From Faecalibacterium prausnitzii (lineage in GTDB: Bacteria > Bacillota > Clostridia > Oscillospirales > Ruminococcaceae): a DNA stretch of 64,000 bases. Numbering within the stretch: the first letter of the stretch is position 1; each line of letters begins with the position of its first letter. Position numbers and translations under genes: made by a program. The notes below the pieces were generated by a model. It had not been told where the DNA came from and ran no database searches. It saw only the letters and a program-made list of their open reading frames with translations. The DNA lies in NCBI RefSeq assembly GCF_019967995.1, contig NZ_CP065377.1:930001-994000 (forward strand), written 5' to 3'. This document shows positions 43,684-54,499 of the stretch, in pieces.

Positions 43684-44900
43684 TTATTTTTTGCTATTTC
43701 CCACCCGCATCTTGAAATCCTCATACCCGAACTTTACAAGCTCGCGGCAGGTGCCGACGGCGTCCATCGCCCAGATGGGCGGAAGGGGCATACCGTTGAA
43801 GGTGTTGTTTTTGCAGGTGGTGTAGATGGCCATATCCCCGAAGAGGAGACGGTCGCCCTCAGTGAGGGGGGCGTCGAAGCTATAATCGCCGATGACATCC
43901 CCGGCCAGGCAGGTCGGGCCGCCGAGCCGGAAGGTGACGTTTTTTTCACCGGGGTCGCCCGCGTTCAGCAGGGGCGGGCGATAGGGCATCTCGATGACGT
44001 CCGGCGTGTGGCAGGCAGCGGACAGATCCAGGATGGCAAGGCTGGTATCGCCGTTGCGCAGGGTGTCCAGCACCGTGGTGACGAGATAACCTGCGTTCAG
44101 CGCCCAGGCCTCGCCGGGTTCCAGATAGACCTGTACGCCGTACTTCGTCTGCGTCTCGGTGATGCAGCGCTCCAGCGTGGGCAGGTCGTAGCCGGGGCGG
44201 GTGATGTGGTGTCCGCCGCCAAAGTTCAGCCACTGCATCCGGGGCAGCAGGTCGCCGAAGCGGTCTTCCACGGTGGCCAGCGTCAGGGCCAGCGCGTCGG
44301 AATCCTGCTCACACAGGGTGTGGAAGTGCAGGCCGTCCAGCAGACCCGGCAGGGCCGGGTCTGCCTGCACAGCGGCGTCCCACTGGGCACGGGTGGTGCC
44401 CAGGCGGCTGCCGGGGGCGCAGGGGTCGTAGATCGCGTGGCCTTCCTGGGTCGAGCATTCCGGGTTGATGCGCAGACCGACGCTCTTGCCCGCCGCTTTG
44501 GCTGCCGGGCCGAATCTGGCCAGCTGGCGGGGCGAGTTGAAGACGATGTGGTCGGCGTAGTGCAGCAGCTCGTCGAATGCGTCGGCCCGGTAGGCGGCGC
44601 AGAACACGTGGTTCTCCTTGTCGGGCAGCGTTTCCCGGCCGAGGCGGCTCTCATAGAGGCCGCTGGCCTCGGTGCCCGCCAGATAAGGCGCCAGCAGGGG
44701 GTAGAGGTCGAAGTTCGAGAACGCCTTCTGTGCCAGCAGGATCTTGCAGCCGGTGCGCTGCTGCACCCCCAGCAGAAGTTCGCCGTTGCGGCGCAGCTGG
44801 GCTTCGTCCAGCAGATAGCAGGGGGTGGGCAGGGCAGACAGCGCGGTCTCGGAGAGGTTCGCCAGCCCGGCAAAGGGCGGGCGTGTGTCCCGCAGCCGCA

Positions 44901-44901
<1 letters not shown>
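43684..44901 (-). CDS. nspC: Carboxynorspermidine/carboxyspermidine decarboxylase
   Basis: 405 residues, fold III PLP decarboxylase. The PLP lysine is in KILLAQKAFSNFDLYPLLA. It also has LRINPECSTQEGHAIYDPC, LDGLHFHTLCEQDSD, the phosphate-binding WLNFGGGHHITRPGYD and the active-site aspartate/cysteine region DLSAACHTPDVIEMPYRPP. It decarboxylates carboxyspermidine (or the nor form) to the polyamine. Its ATG overlaps the stop of the upstream dehydrogenase (TGATG). Last gene of the operon. Confidence 0.95.
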
Positions 44902-46160
<1,259 letters not shown>

Positions 46161-46222
46161 GGTAGGTTTCTCCTTTGTTATCATATATCGCAGCGCAGAG
46201 CGAACGCCTGCGCGTGGTTTCG

Positions 46223-47098
46223 TCAGACCTGGAAGCCGGGCCAGCCCTTGTCGAGCGCGATCAGCAGCTCCCGCAGGACTTTGCAGGCCGTGGCCGTGGA
46301 AACGCCGGTGATATCCAGCGTGGGGGCCAGCTCGTTGAGGTCGGCACCGACGATGTTCGCCCTGGTCACAGTGCGGATGGCATCCAGCAGCTGCAAAAAG
46401 CTCACGCCGCCCGCTTCGGGGGTGCCGGTGCCGGGGAAGCAGGAGGGGTCCAGGCAGTCGAGGTCGATGGTCAGGTAGACCGGGGCCTTGCTGGCACAGA
46501 GCTGCTCGGTCAATTCGGCAAGGCCGGTGAAGTCGAACTTGTGCATCTCGGTGTGCTGGGCTGCAAACTCGAACTCGGCGCGGTCGCCGCTGCGGATGCA
46601 GAACTGGTGGATGTGCCCGTCGCCGACCAGCTCGTGGCAGCGGCGGAGGACACAGGCATGGCTGAGCCGGGCACCGAGGTAGTCGTCCCGCAGGTCGGCG
46701 TGTGCGTCGAAGTGGACGATGTGCAGGTCCGGGTACTTCTTCACGGCGGCCCGCACGGCCCCCAGCGTGACCAGATGTTCGCCGCCCAGCAGGAGCGGGA
46801 ACTTGCCGTCCTTCAGGATTTCTTCGGCGCGGGCTTCGATGTCGGCCAGCGCCGATTCGCTGGAGCCGAAGCAAAGCTCCAGGTCGCCGCTGTCGAAGAT
46901 GTCGAAGTCGGTCAGGTCGGCGTTCTGGTAGGGGCTGTAAGTCTCCAGCCCATAGCTCTCGTGCCGGATGGCGGCCGGGCCGAACCGGGCACCGGGGCGG
47001 TAGCTGGTGGTGGAATCATAAGGCGCACCGTACAGCACGATGCTGGCGGCGCGGTAGCTGCTGTCGCAGCCGATAAAGGTCTCAACGTTGGGTTGCAT
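46223..47098 (-). CDS. speB: Agmatinase
   Basis: 291 residues, ureohydrolase fold. Manganese ligands lie in LLGGEHLVTLG, IVHFDAHADLRDDYLG and YLTIDLDCLDPSCFPGTGTP, and DLNELAPTLD closes the site. It hydrolyses agmatine to putrescine and urea. The start at 47098 overlaps the speE stop (TGATG). Third gene of the operon. Confidence 0.95.
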   Translation of the reverse strand: MQPNVETFIGCDSSYRAASIVLYGAPYDSTTSYRPGARFGPAAIRHESYGLETYSPYQNADLTDFDIFDSGDLELCFGSSESALADIEARAEEILKDGKFPLLLGGEHLVTLGAVRAAVKKYPDLHIVHFDAHADLRDDYLGARLSHACVLRRCHELVGDGHIHQFCIRSGDRAEFEFAAQHTEMHKFDFTGLAELTEQLCASKAPVYLTIDLDCLDPSCFPGTGTPEAGGVSFLQLLDAIRTVTRANIVGADLNELAPTLDITGVSTATACKVLRELLIALDKGWPGFQV

Positions 47099-47955
47099 CA
47101 GTGTTCCTCCACTTCCCGCAGCATCTCTTCGAGGAAGGCGGGCAGATAAAATGCGCCGACATGGAGCCGGGCGGTGTAATAGCGGGTGCGCATGTTCAGC
47201 GCCTTCCATGCGTCGGCGTCGAGGTCGTCGATGGGGTGATATTTCTTGCTGGCAAAGCCGAACAGCCAGTACCCGGCGGCAAAGGTGGGGATGTGTGCCT
47301 GATACACCCGGCTGATGGGGAAGGTGGACGCGATGCGCTTGTGGCTGCGCTGCATGGCGCTGGCGTCCTCGGCGTAGAAGGGGCTGCCCTGCTGATTGAC
47401 CATGATGCCGTCGGCCCGCAGCGCATTGAAGCAGCTGCCGTAGAACTCGCGGGTGAACAGGCCCTCGGACGGGCCGAACGGGTCGGAGGAGTCCACGATG
47501 ATGAGGTCGTATTCTTCTTCGCACCGGCGGATAAACTTGAGCGCGTTCTCAAAGTAGATGTGCACCCGGCGGTCGTCCATCCGGCAGGCGTTGCCGGGCA
47601 GATAGGCGCGGCAGGCCTCCACGACCTGCGGGTCCATCTCCACCAGGTCGATCCGCTCCACCCGGTCATAGCGGGTCAGCTCCCGCACCACGCCGCCGTC
47701 GCCTGCGCCGATGACGAGGATGTCCCTGGCCTCCTTGTGCACGGCCATGGGCACATGGACGATCATCTCATCGTAGATGAACTCGTCCCGCTCGGTCAGC
47801 ATGACGTTGCCGTCCAGCGTGAGCACCCGGCCGAACTCCGGGGTCTCGAAGATGTCGATGCGCTGATAGTCGCTCTGCTTGGAGTAGAGCTGCTTATTCA
47901 CCCGGATGCTGTGTTTCACATCCGGGGTGTGAAATTCCGAAAACCAAAATTCCAT
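47098..47955 (-). CDS. speE: Polyamine aminopropyltransferase (spermidine synthase)
   Basis: 285 residues. N-terminal beta domain, then the SAM-like nucleotide fold with ILVIGAGDGGVVRELTRYD, IDLVEMDPQVVEACRAYLPG and the catalytic IIVDSSDPFGPSEGLF, followed by VNQQGSPFYAEDA. It transfers aminopropyl from decarboxylated S-adenosylmethionine to putrescine. No speD is in this window. The operon therefore encodes two possible routes to spermidine. It lies 10 bases after speA. Confidence 0.95.
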   Translation of the reverse strand: MEFWFSEFHTPDVKHSIRVNKQLYSKQSDYQRIDIFETPEFGRVLTLDGNVMLTERDEFIYDEMIVHVPMAVHKEARDILVIGAGDGGVVRELTRYDRVERIDLVEMDPQVVEACRAYLPGNACRMDDRRVHIYFENALKFIRRCEEEYDLIIVDSSDPFGPSEGLFTREFYGSCFNALRADGIMVNQQGSPFYAEDASAMQRSHKRIASTFPISRVYQAHIPTFAAGYWLFGFASKKYHPIDDLDADAWKALNMRTRYYTARLHVGAFYLPAFLEEMLREVEEH

Positions 47956-47965
47956 GTTTTCCTCC

Positions 47966-49432
47966 TCAGGCCAGAACGTTCAGGTGTAAAATGTCGGGGT
48001 CTTCCGGGCCGGTCATACTGCAGCCCTTGGCCTTGGCGTACTCGATGTAGTTCAGGATCTCCTTCGTGATGCGCTCGCCGGGGGCCAGAATGGGGATGCC
48101 CGGCGGGTAGCACATGACGAACTCGCTGCAGACCATGCCCACGGTCTCGCGCAGAGGCAGGCTCTTTTTGGGCGCATAGAAAGCCTCCTGCGGGCTGGTG
48201 GCCACCACAGGGTCGATGTATTCCTGGCTGAGCAGGCCGGTGCCGTCGGTGCGGTAGCGGCGCTTGATCTCGGCCAGTGCGCTGACCAGCCGCTCCACTT
48301 CCTGCGGGCGGTCGCCGATGGAGAGGTAGGCCAGGATGTTGCCGATGTCGCCGAACTCAATCTGGATGTCGTACTCATCGCGGAGGATGTCATAGACCTC
48401 GATGCCCGCCAGGCCGATGTCCAGCGTGTGGACGCTGAGCTTGGTGGTGTCGAAGTCGAAGACCGAGTTGCCGTTGCACAGCTCCTTGCCGAAGGCGTAG
48501 TAGCCGCCCACCGCATTGATCTCCTCGCGGGCATACTCGGCCATGTCGGCCACCTGGTGGAAGACCTGCCGCCCCCGCTGGGCCAGATTGCGGCGGGAGA
48601 TGTCCAGGCTGGACATCAGCAGATAGCTGCCAGAGGTGGTCTGGGTCAGGTTGATGATCTGCCGCACATAGCCGGGGTGGACGTTCGGCCCGATGAGCAG
48701 CAGGCTCGACTGGGTCAGGCTGCCGCCGCTCTTGTGCATCGAGACGGAGGCCATGTCGGCCCCTGCGGCCATAGCCGAGACCGGCAGCCCGCCGCCAAAG
48801 TAGAAGTGGGTGCCGTGGGCTTCGTCCGCCAGGCAGAGCATCCCGGCGTCATGGGCCATCTTGACGATGGCGCGCAGGTCGCTGCAAATGCCGTAGTAGG
48901 TGGGGTTGTTCACCAGAACGGCCACGGCGTTGGGGTGCTCCCGGATGGCCTTTTCCACCTGCTCCCGCTTCATGCCCAGTGAGATGCCCAGGCGCTTGTC
49001 CACCTCCGGGTTCACGTAAACGGGTACAGCGCCGCAGAGCACCAGCGCGTTCAGCACGCTGCGGTGCACGTTGCGGGGCAGGATGATCTCATCGCCCCGC
49101 TTGCAGGCGGTCAGCACCATGCTCTGCACCGAGCTGGTGGTGCCGCCCACCATCAAAAAGGCGTGGGCCGCGCCAAAGGCGTCGGCGGCCAGTTCTTCGG
49201 CCTCCCGGATGACCGATACCGGGTGGCAGAGGTTGTCCAGCGGTTTCATGCTGTTCACATCCACGCCCACGCACTGCTGGCCCAGAAAGGCGGTCAGCTC
49301 CGGGTTGCCCCGGCCGCGCTTGTGGCCCGGCACGTCAAAGGGCACCACCCGCATCTGCCGGAACTGTTCCAGCGCTTCGTAGATGGGTGCCCGGCGCTGG
49401 TCCAGCCGGAACCGTGTACGGTTCTCACTCAT
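47966..49432 (-). CDS. speA: Arginine decarboxylase (Orn/Lys/Arg decarboxylase, PLP fold I)
   Basis: 488 residues from ATG 49432 with GGAGGAAAA site. It opens APIYEALEQFRQMRVVPFDV and PGHKRGRGNPELTAFLG. PLP contacts are in MVGGTTSSVQSMVLTAC, LADEAHGTHFYFGGG and the lysine in ASVSMHKSGGSLTQSS. It lacks the N-terminal wing domain of enteric biodegradative enzymes, as in Bacillus SpeA. Arginine to agmatine is the expected step, with speB next door. First gene of the operon, behind the structured leader RNA. Confidence 0.93.
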   Translation of the reverse strand: MSENRTRFRLDQRRAPIYEALEQFRQMRVVPFDVPGHKRGRGNPELTAFLGQQCVGVDVNSMKPLDNLCHPVSVIREAEELAADAFGAAHAFLMVGGTTSSVQSMVLTACKRGDEIILPRNVHRSVLNALVLCGAVPVYVNPEVDKRLGISLGMKREQVEKAIREHPNAVAVLVNNPTYYGICSDLRAIVKMAHDAGMLCLADEAHGTHFYFGGGLPVSAMAAGADMASVSMHKSGGSLTQSSLLLIGPNVHPGYVRQIINLTQTTSGSYLLMSSLDISRRNLAQRGRQVFHQVADMAEYAREEINAVGGYYAFGKELCNGNSVFDFDTTKLSVHTLDIGLAGIEVYDILRDEYDIQIEFGDIGNILAYLSIGDRPQEVERLVSALAEIKRRYRTDGTGLLSQEYIDPVVATSPQEAFYAPKKSLPLRETVGMVCSEFVMCYPPGIPILAPGERITKEILNYIEYAKAKGCSMTGPEDPDILHLNVLA

Positions 49433-49462
49433 GTTCTTTTCCTCCGTCCCTGATCCCCTGAC

Positions 49463-49511
49463 AAACAAAAAAGCGCAGGACCAACACCCAAAGGTGCAGA
49501 CCTGCGCTTTG
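49463..49511 (-). terminator. Terminator between the leader RNA and speA
   Basis: Minus strand AAAGCGCAGG...CCTGCGCTTTTTTG, a perfect 10-bp stem with T-run, 31 bases before the speA ATG. It would end a separate small RNA or act as an attenuator for the operon. Confidence 0.85.
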
Positions 49512-49589
49512 AAAAAGCGTTTGAATGTGCGCACAAAGCCCCCGGCGGCGAGCCGGAGCCGGACGGTGTGCAGGATCCAAAAGACGGGA

Positions 49590-49841
49590 TGAGGAGAGTC
49601 TATATAGCAATTACACTTTTACTACTCTTATTGACCGTTTCACAAGTCTGCGCAGCGGGTGCGCAATTTCATGGCTGTAAAGGAACCAACTTATAAAATT
49701 CGAGCTCTTAACTCGATCAATAATGGCGGCGATGCCGCCGGTCGGCAGTGGACCCGGCTGTCCGTATGGCCTTAGCCCCGATGGGCGGTCCCAGGTAAAT
49801 TGCTTTGAAAAGACTCCGACATGCTTTGTCTCTCAAAATCG
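49590..49841 (-). ncRNA. Structured leader or stand-alone RNA ahead of the polyamine operon
   Basis: Transcription from the promoter at 49848-49876 should begin near 49841. The ends can close on each other: GGAGTC with GACTC, and GCAATTTAC with GT-GTAATTGC (49795-49817 against 49596-49615). Inside are GCCC-ATCG-GGGC, GGACC/GGTCC, GGCGG-CAT-CGCCGCC, CGAG/CTCG and GCGCA/TGCGC hairpins. No protein is coded. This degree of nested pairing is strong evidence of a functional RNA. I cannot assign it: 6S RNA, the raiA motif or a new regulatory RNA are candidates. Confidence 0.65.
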
Positions 49842-49847
49842 AATGTT

Positions 49848-49876
49848 ATCTTATCATGCCGGTTTCGCGCTGTCAA
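49848..49876 (-). promoter_or_regulatory. Promoter of the leader RNA and polyamine operon
   Basis: Minus strand TTGACA, 17-base spacer, TAAGAT. Confidence 0.75.
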
Positions 49877-50093
49877 TCCTTTTTTGAAAAAATGTGAAAA
49901 AAGGAATGAAAAAATACAGATTATGGAGAAGGCGGCAGGAACCGGGCAGACCAGACGGATTCGGTGCTTTTCGATACGCTTTGGCGGCGCAGATGGGGCA
50001 ATTCTGCGTGAAAGGGGGTGTTTCGCGCGTGAAAGGCAGGTGCAGGGGGCGGAAAAATGTGGTACAATCAAGTTGCAAGGGGGGAGCGTAGCG

Positions 50094-50813
50094 ATGGAGC
50101 TGCGGATCGCGATCGTTGAAGACCAGAAGTTTGAAGCCCAGCGGCTGGAGCGGCTGCTGCGGCAGGCGTGGGGAGATCCTGTCGTCTGCGACCTGTACGA
50201 GAGCGGCGACGCATTTTTGCACAGAGCCGCCGCCGGGCCGTATGCCGTGGTGTTCCTGGATATCTGCATGGAGGGCACGAACGGCATCGGGACGGCCCGG
50301 CAGCTGCGGGAAAAAGACCCGCATCTCCTCATCGTCTTTGTGACCTCGTCGCCGGAATACGTGTGGGAAGCCTTTCCGGTGCATCCGTTCGATTATCTGC
50401 TCAAGCCGTATAAAGAGGAAAAGATCCGGCAGCTGACCGCCGAACTGCGGCGGGTGCTCTGCCGCCAGGAGCCGGAGCTGGAGGTGCGCATCGCCCGCCA
50501 GACCGTGCAGCTGCCGCTGAATAAGATCCTGTATGCGGAATCCCAGAACCACTTCGTCCGGATCGTGACCGACGATGGCGAGTGCCGGGCCGCTGCCACC
50601 TTTGCACAGGTGGAGCAGCAGCTGAAGACGCAGGAGAACTTTCTTGTCTGCAACCGGGGCCTGCTGCTGAACATGGACAAGGTGCTGCGGTTCGAGGGCG
50701 ACTGCATCGAGATGCTGGACGGTGCCCGGCTGCCCGTCCGCCTGAAGGATAAAAACAGCCTGTTTGCACAATTCACACAATATCAATTCCGCCACATGCA
50801 GCGGGAGTTCTGA
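50094..50813 (+). CDS. LytTR-family response regulator
   Basis: 239 residues from ATG 50094 (AAGGGGGGAG site). The receiver domain (about 1-120) has acidic residues in IAIVEDQ, the phospho-acceptor in VVFLDICMEGTNGI and lysine in FDYLLKPYKEEK. The LytTR DNA-binding domain (about 135-235) has LNKILYAESQNHFVRIVTDD and FLVCNRGLLLNMDKV. It is 15 bases ahead of its partner kinase. LytTR regulators bind paired direct repeats and often control surface or peptide-signal genes. Confidence 0.93.
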   Translation: MELRIAIVEDQKFEAQRLERLLRQAWGDPVVCDLYESGDAFLHRAAAGPYAVVFLDICMEGTNGIGTARQLREKDPHLLIVFVTSSPEYVWEAFPVHPFDYLLKPYKEEKIRQLTAELRRVLCRQEPELEVRIARQTVQLPLNKILYAESQNHFVRIVTDDGECRAAATFAQVEQQLKTQENFLVCNRGLLLNMDKVLRFEGDCIEMLDGARLPVRLKDKNSLFAQFTQYQFRHMQREF

Positions 50814-50828
50814 GAGGAGAAAAACGCC

Positions 50829-52142
50829 GTGGATGCTGTGTTGTTCGGACGCTACTTTCTCGAATTTGCATTGTTGTATCCGGGGGCCTATCTCTGCCTG
50901 GCCCCGCTGCGGGACCACCTGAAGGCCCCAAAAACGACCTGCTGGATCGCGGGCGGTGCCCTCACGGCGCTGTGCCTTGGGTGTGCAGCGCTGTGCACGA
51001 TCTCTGAACTGCCCAGCAACGTTTTCCTGCTCCCCATCCTCATCGTCTCGTTCCGGCTGCTGCGATGGCGGACAGAGGGAGTGACCGTCGGCCAGACGGC
51101 CTTCCTGTTCTCGATCTCCGCTGTCATGCTGGCGGTCTGTTCGCTGCTGGCCGTGGTGCTGAACGCCCGCGCCGAGACCGGAAACCAGCAGGAGGCCAAT
51201 CTGGTCTCCACAGCGCTGCTGGCGCTGGGGCTCTCGGCGGTGCTGAGCGTCCTCTTCCATTTCACAGCCGTCCGGTGGAGCGCATGGCTCTTGCAGGAAT
51301 ATCACGGCGAAGCGTTCTGGCAGTCGGCGTGGCCGCTGCCGGCCATCTATGCGGCCTTCCTCATTTTCTGCATCCCGCTGGACCCGTCGGTCGTCCTGCT
51401 CAACCGGATCATGATCATTGCAGTGCTGGCGGTGTCCATCTCACTGCTGGGCATCTTCCTGCTGCTGTACGAGATGTACCGGGTGGCGCAGGAGTACACT
51501 CGGAACACCCAGCTGGACCGGGAAAACCAGCTGCTGGGCGTGGAATCCCGCCGTTATATGGAGCTGCGGGAATATATGGAGCAGACCCGCAGCCTGCGGC
51601 ATGATTTCCGCCAGCACCTGCACGTCATCTCCGGCCTGACCGAGGCCGGGCAGCTGGACGAGCTGAAACACTACCTCAGCCAGTACGAGAGCGAGCTCAG
51701 CGAGGCCCGCCCCACCCTGTGCGCCAACCCCGCAGTGGATGCGCTGGCGGGCCACTACGACCACGAGGCCCGGCAGAAGGGGGTGCCCATCGAATGGAAG
51801 CTGGAGCTGCCCGTTCTGCTGCCCATGCCGGAAGCCGACCTGTGCATGATCCTGGGCAACCTGCTGGAAAATGCGCTCGATGCCAGCCGGAAGCTGACGC
51901 CGGACCAGCGGCAGATCCGGGTGATGGTCCGGATGCTCAGCCCTGCCATGCTGGGCATCGTGGTGGAGAACCGCTACGACGGTGTGCTGAAAAAGCAGAG
52001 CGGCATCCTGCACTCCACCAAGCACGAGGGGATTGGCATCGGGCTGGTCTCCATCGAGACCGCCGTCCACAAGTACAACGGCGATTTGACCGTAGAAACG
52101 AAGAACAACGTCTTCCGAGCCAATGTGCTCCTGAATTTATAA
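50829..52142 (+). CDS. GHKL-type sensor histidine kinase, partner of the LytTR regulator
   Basis: 437 residues from GTG 50829 (GAGAGGAG site). Six or more membrane spans fill residues 1-215. A coiled linker follows (REYMEQTRSLRHDFRQHLHV), where the RHDF histidine is the phosphorylation site. The GHKL ATPase has ILGNLLENALDASRKL and STKHEGIGIGLVSIE. This is the AgrC/LytS-like class that senses peptides or membrane state. The secreted protein gene 43 bases downstream may be part of the same unit. Confidence 0.93.
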   Translation: MDAVLFGRYFLEFALLYPGAYLCLAPLRDHLKAPKTTCWIAGGALTALCLGCAALCTISELPSNVFLLPILIVSFRLLRWRTEGVTVGQTAFLFSISAVMLAVCSLLAVVLNARAETGNQQEANLVSTALLALGLSAVLSVLFHFTAVRWSAWLLQEYHGEAFWQSAWPLPAIYAAFLIFCIPLDPSVVLLNRIMIIAVLAVSISLLGIFLLLYEMYRVAQEYTRNTQLDRENQLLGVESRRYMELREYMEQTRSLRHDFRQHLHVISGLTEAGQLDELKHYLSQYESELSEARPTLCANPAVDALAGHYDHEARQKGVPIEWKLELPVLLPMPEADLCMILGNLLENALDASRKLTPDQRQIRVMVRMLSPAMLGIVVENRYDGVLKKQSGILHSTKHEGIGIGLVSIETAVHKYNGDLTVETKNNVFRANVLLNL

Positions 52143-52184
52143 CGAATCGACAACGCATCAATGGAAAATTGGAGGATCGACACG

Positions 52185-54230
52185 ATGAAAATGACACGAC
52201 GCAGCTTTCTCAGCGCATCTGCATTCACCCTGCTGGCCTGCGGCCTTGCACCTGCCGCCCATGCGGAGGAGACCAACAGCCTGTTGACCGGGCTGCTGGG
52301 CAGCAAGGCGGAGACCGCTCTTCCGCCCAAGCCTCTGACCGCCAAGGTCGTGGATGCCAACCCCTTTATGGGCTTCAGCGAGTCCAACATCCACCACGAC
52401 TGCTACAACACCGACTCCACAGATGCCGTGCTGCCCATCGGCATCTGCCCGGAAGTCAATGTAGCGATGGAAAAGGTCAACCCCAATGCCTCTCCGGCCA
52501 TCTTCTTTGACAATTTCGACAACCCCATCAGCCCGTTCCTGGGCGGCCTCGCCATCCGGGACCTGGATGCGGAAGAGGTGACCACGCGGGGCTTCTTCTC
52601 GCCCACCAAGCACGACGGCGGCGGGTATGTCATCCAGAGCTCTTATTCGTTCGTGGACGGGCGGAACCTCATCGTCTGCCCAACCAGCCACAACCACGTC
52701 CTGATGCTCCGCGCCGCCGACGAGAACGGCACCCCGCTGCCGGTGTTCGAAAAGGTGCTGGACATTGACATCAAGGCCGCAGCCGAAAAGGTGCTGGGCA
52801 GAACGCTGGACCAGAAGCTCCTTTCCGTCGTCTTTGACTACGAGGGCAACCTCTGGTTCGTGACAGGCGGTTTCCGCATCTACCCCAGCCGGGGCCAGCA
52901 GGGCGCGATGGGCTATGTCTCCCATGCCGCCATTGAGGCCATCCTGGCGGGCGGCACGGCCGACCTCGACCACGAAGTCCACGTCTATGCGCCCATCGCC
53001 GGGGAAGGTGCCGAAAACGGCATTGCCGCCTGCAAGGAAGGCGCGGTCATCCTGACGAACCTGGCCTGCTACCTGCTGCGGGCCAACAACGGCGTGGAGG
53101 TCGTCTGGCACACCGGCTACAACAGCGTGGGTGCCAAGGACAGCCATGAGGGCGACGCCACCACCGGCGGCGGTCTGGCCTGGGGCAGCGGCTGCTCGCC
53201 CTCCCTCAGCCGGGACCTGGTCTTCTTCACCGACAATCTGGACACCGTGAGCCTGCTGGCGCTGGATATCCACACCGGTGCCATCGTGGCCAGTCTGCCC
53301 GTCATCGACGAGCTGCCCGCCAATATGCCAGTCTCGGTGGAAAACTCCGCCATCGTCTACGACCACGGCACCGGCACCATCAGCACCATCGTCTGCAACT
53401 GGTTCGGCGCCGGCAGCCCGAACCTCGCCAAACCCGACAACGATTCCTCCATCCAGAGCTACGAGAACATCTACGACCGCAACTGGCTGATGAAGGGCAA
53501 CAGCATGATCATGCCCGGCATCGAGCGGGTGGATACCATCCGGACCGACGACGGCTGGACCATGAAGAGCGTCTGGTGCCGCGACGACCTCAGCGACACC
53601 TCCATGATGAAGCTCTCCACGGCCACCGGTTATATTTACGGCTTCGTGCAGGATGTGGACAGCGGCATGTGGCAGTACATCGTGCTGGATTTTGAGACGG
53701 GCAGGACCGCGCTCACCGTGGACGTCGCGTCGCTGTACGGCTACAACAACATGGCCATCGGCATGTATGCCGGGCGGGACGGCAACAAGCTGTACTGCCC
53801 CACCGGCTACAAGGAGCTGCTCCGTTTGCAGGACCGCTTCGTCTATCTGCCGGAGATGCCCTACCGCAAGGTGGACCTGGATAAGACCCGCCGCACCGTC
53901 GTTTCGGCGGCAGAATTTGCCGCAGCAGGCGGGCAGGGCACCCCGGCGACCTGGCTGCACACCGTCACCTTTGATAACCTCCACCCCCAGACCATTGCCG
54001 CCATCCGGGTCAACGGCCTGACCGGCAAGGCCTCCGACTACAAGCTCTACGCCAAGGGCACCGATGGGCAGTATCACGCCTTTACGGGCAGCTGGTCGCT
54101 GGAAAATGCCTCCGGCCGTCTCCGCGCGCAGAAGGTGTACGAGATCCGCTTCGCCCTGCAGGACGGCGGCGACTTTGACCTGAGCACGGACGCAAAAGAA
54201 GTGACCGCAGCCATCCTGCTGGCCCGTTGA
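52185..54230 (+). CDS. Tat-type secreted protein, probably beta-propeller
   Basis: 681 residues from ATG 52185 (TTGGAGGATC, 8-base spacing; an upstream ATG at 52161 lacks a site). The N-terminus MKMTRRSFLSASAFTLLACG followed by LAPAAHA is a twin-arginine signal (TRRSFLS) with an A-x-A cleavage site. The mature part has repeated Gly-rich blocks (VVFDYEGNLWFVTGGF, GIAACKEGAVILTNLACYLL, AIVYDHGTGTISTIVCNWFG) suggesting propeller blades, and a C-terminal beta-sandwich-like region. No catalytic motif. It follows the LytTR/GHKL pair by 43 bases. Confidence 0.65.
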   Translation: MKMTRRSFLSASAFTLLACGLAPAAHAEETNSLLTGLLGSKAETALPPKPLTAKVVDANPFMGFSESNIHHDCYNTDSTDAVLPIGICPEVNVAMEKVNPNASPAIFFDNFDNPISPFLGGLAIRDLDAEEVTTRGFFSPTKHDGGGYVIQSSYSFVDGRNLIVCPTSHNHVLMLRAADENGTPLPVFEKVLDIDIKAAAEKVLGRTLDQKLLSVVFDYEGNLWFVTGGFRIYPSRGQQGAMGYVSHAAIEAILAGGTADLDHEVHVYAPIAGEGAENGIAACKEGAVILTNLACYLLRANNGVEVVWHTGYNSVGAKDSHEGDATTGGGLAWGSGCSPSLSRDLVFFTDNLDTVSLLALDIHTGAIVASLPVIDELPANMPVSVENSAIVYDHGTGTISTIVCNWFGAGSPNLAKPDNDSSIQSYENIYDRNWLMKGNSMIMPGIERVDTIRTDDGWTMKSVWCRDDLSDTSMMKLSTATGYIYGFVQDVDSGMWQYIVLDFETGRTALTVDVASLYGYNNMAIGMYAGRDGNKLYCPTGYKELLRLQDRFVYLPEMPYRKVDLDKTRRTVVSAAEFAAAGGQGTPATWLHTVTFDNLHPQTIAAIRVNGLTGKASDYKLYAKGTDGQYHAFTGSWSLENASGRLRAQKVYEIRFALQDGGDFDLSTDAKEVTAAILLAR

Positions 54231-54264
54231 CCCCCTGAAAACTGTCCTTCTCTCTTCTCGTTTG

Positions 54265-54315
54265 AAAACCGCCGTCTGCTTTTGGATTCGTTTGAGCAGA
54301 CGGCGGTTCTTTTTG
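54265..54315 (+). terminator. Terminator after the Tat-type protein gene
   Basis: AAAACCGCCGTCTGC...GCAGACGGCGGTT followed by CTTTTT. Confidence 0.88.
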
Positions 54316-54499
54316 GTTGCACTTTGGCGGCAGAGCCTTTGAACGCTGCGTCCGGGAACCCTCGCAGACCGGCCCAAAACGAAAATCAAACAGAAATTTC
54401 ACGATTTAGGGGTTGTGTTCCGGGGTGCAAAATGGTATGCTTGAGACACTTTGCAGCTTCCTGCGGGAAATTTCAGGGGAAGGGAGCGTCTGATAGAAG

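Noticed and set aside
49854..51305. 483-codon minus-strand open frame
   Set aside because: Antisense to the LytTR regulator and kinase, whose catalytic motifs are intact on the plus strand.
52158..54389. 743-codon minus-strand open frame
   Set aside because: Antisense to the Tat-type secreted protein, whose signal peptide and ribosome site support the plus frame.
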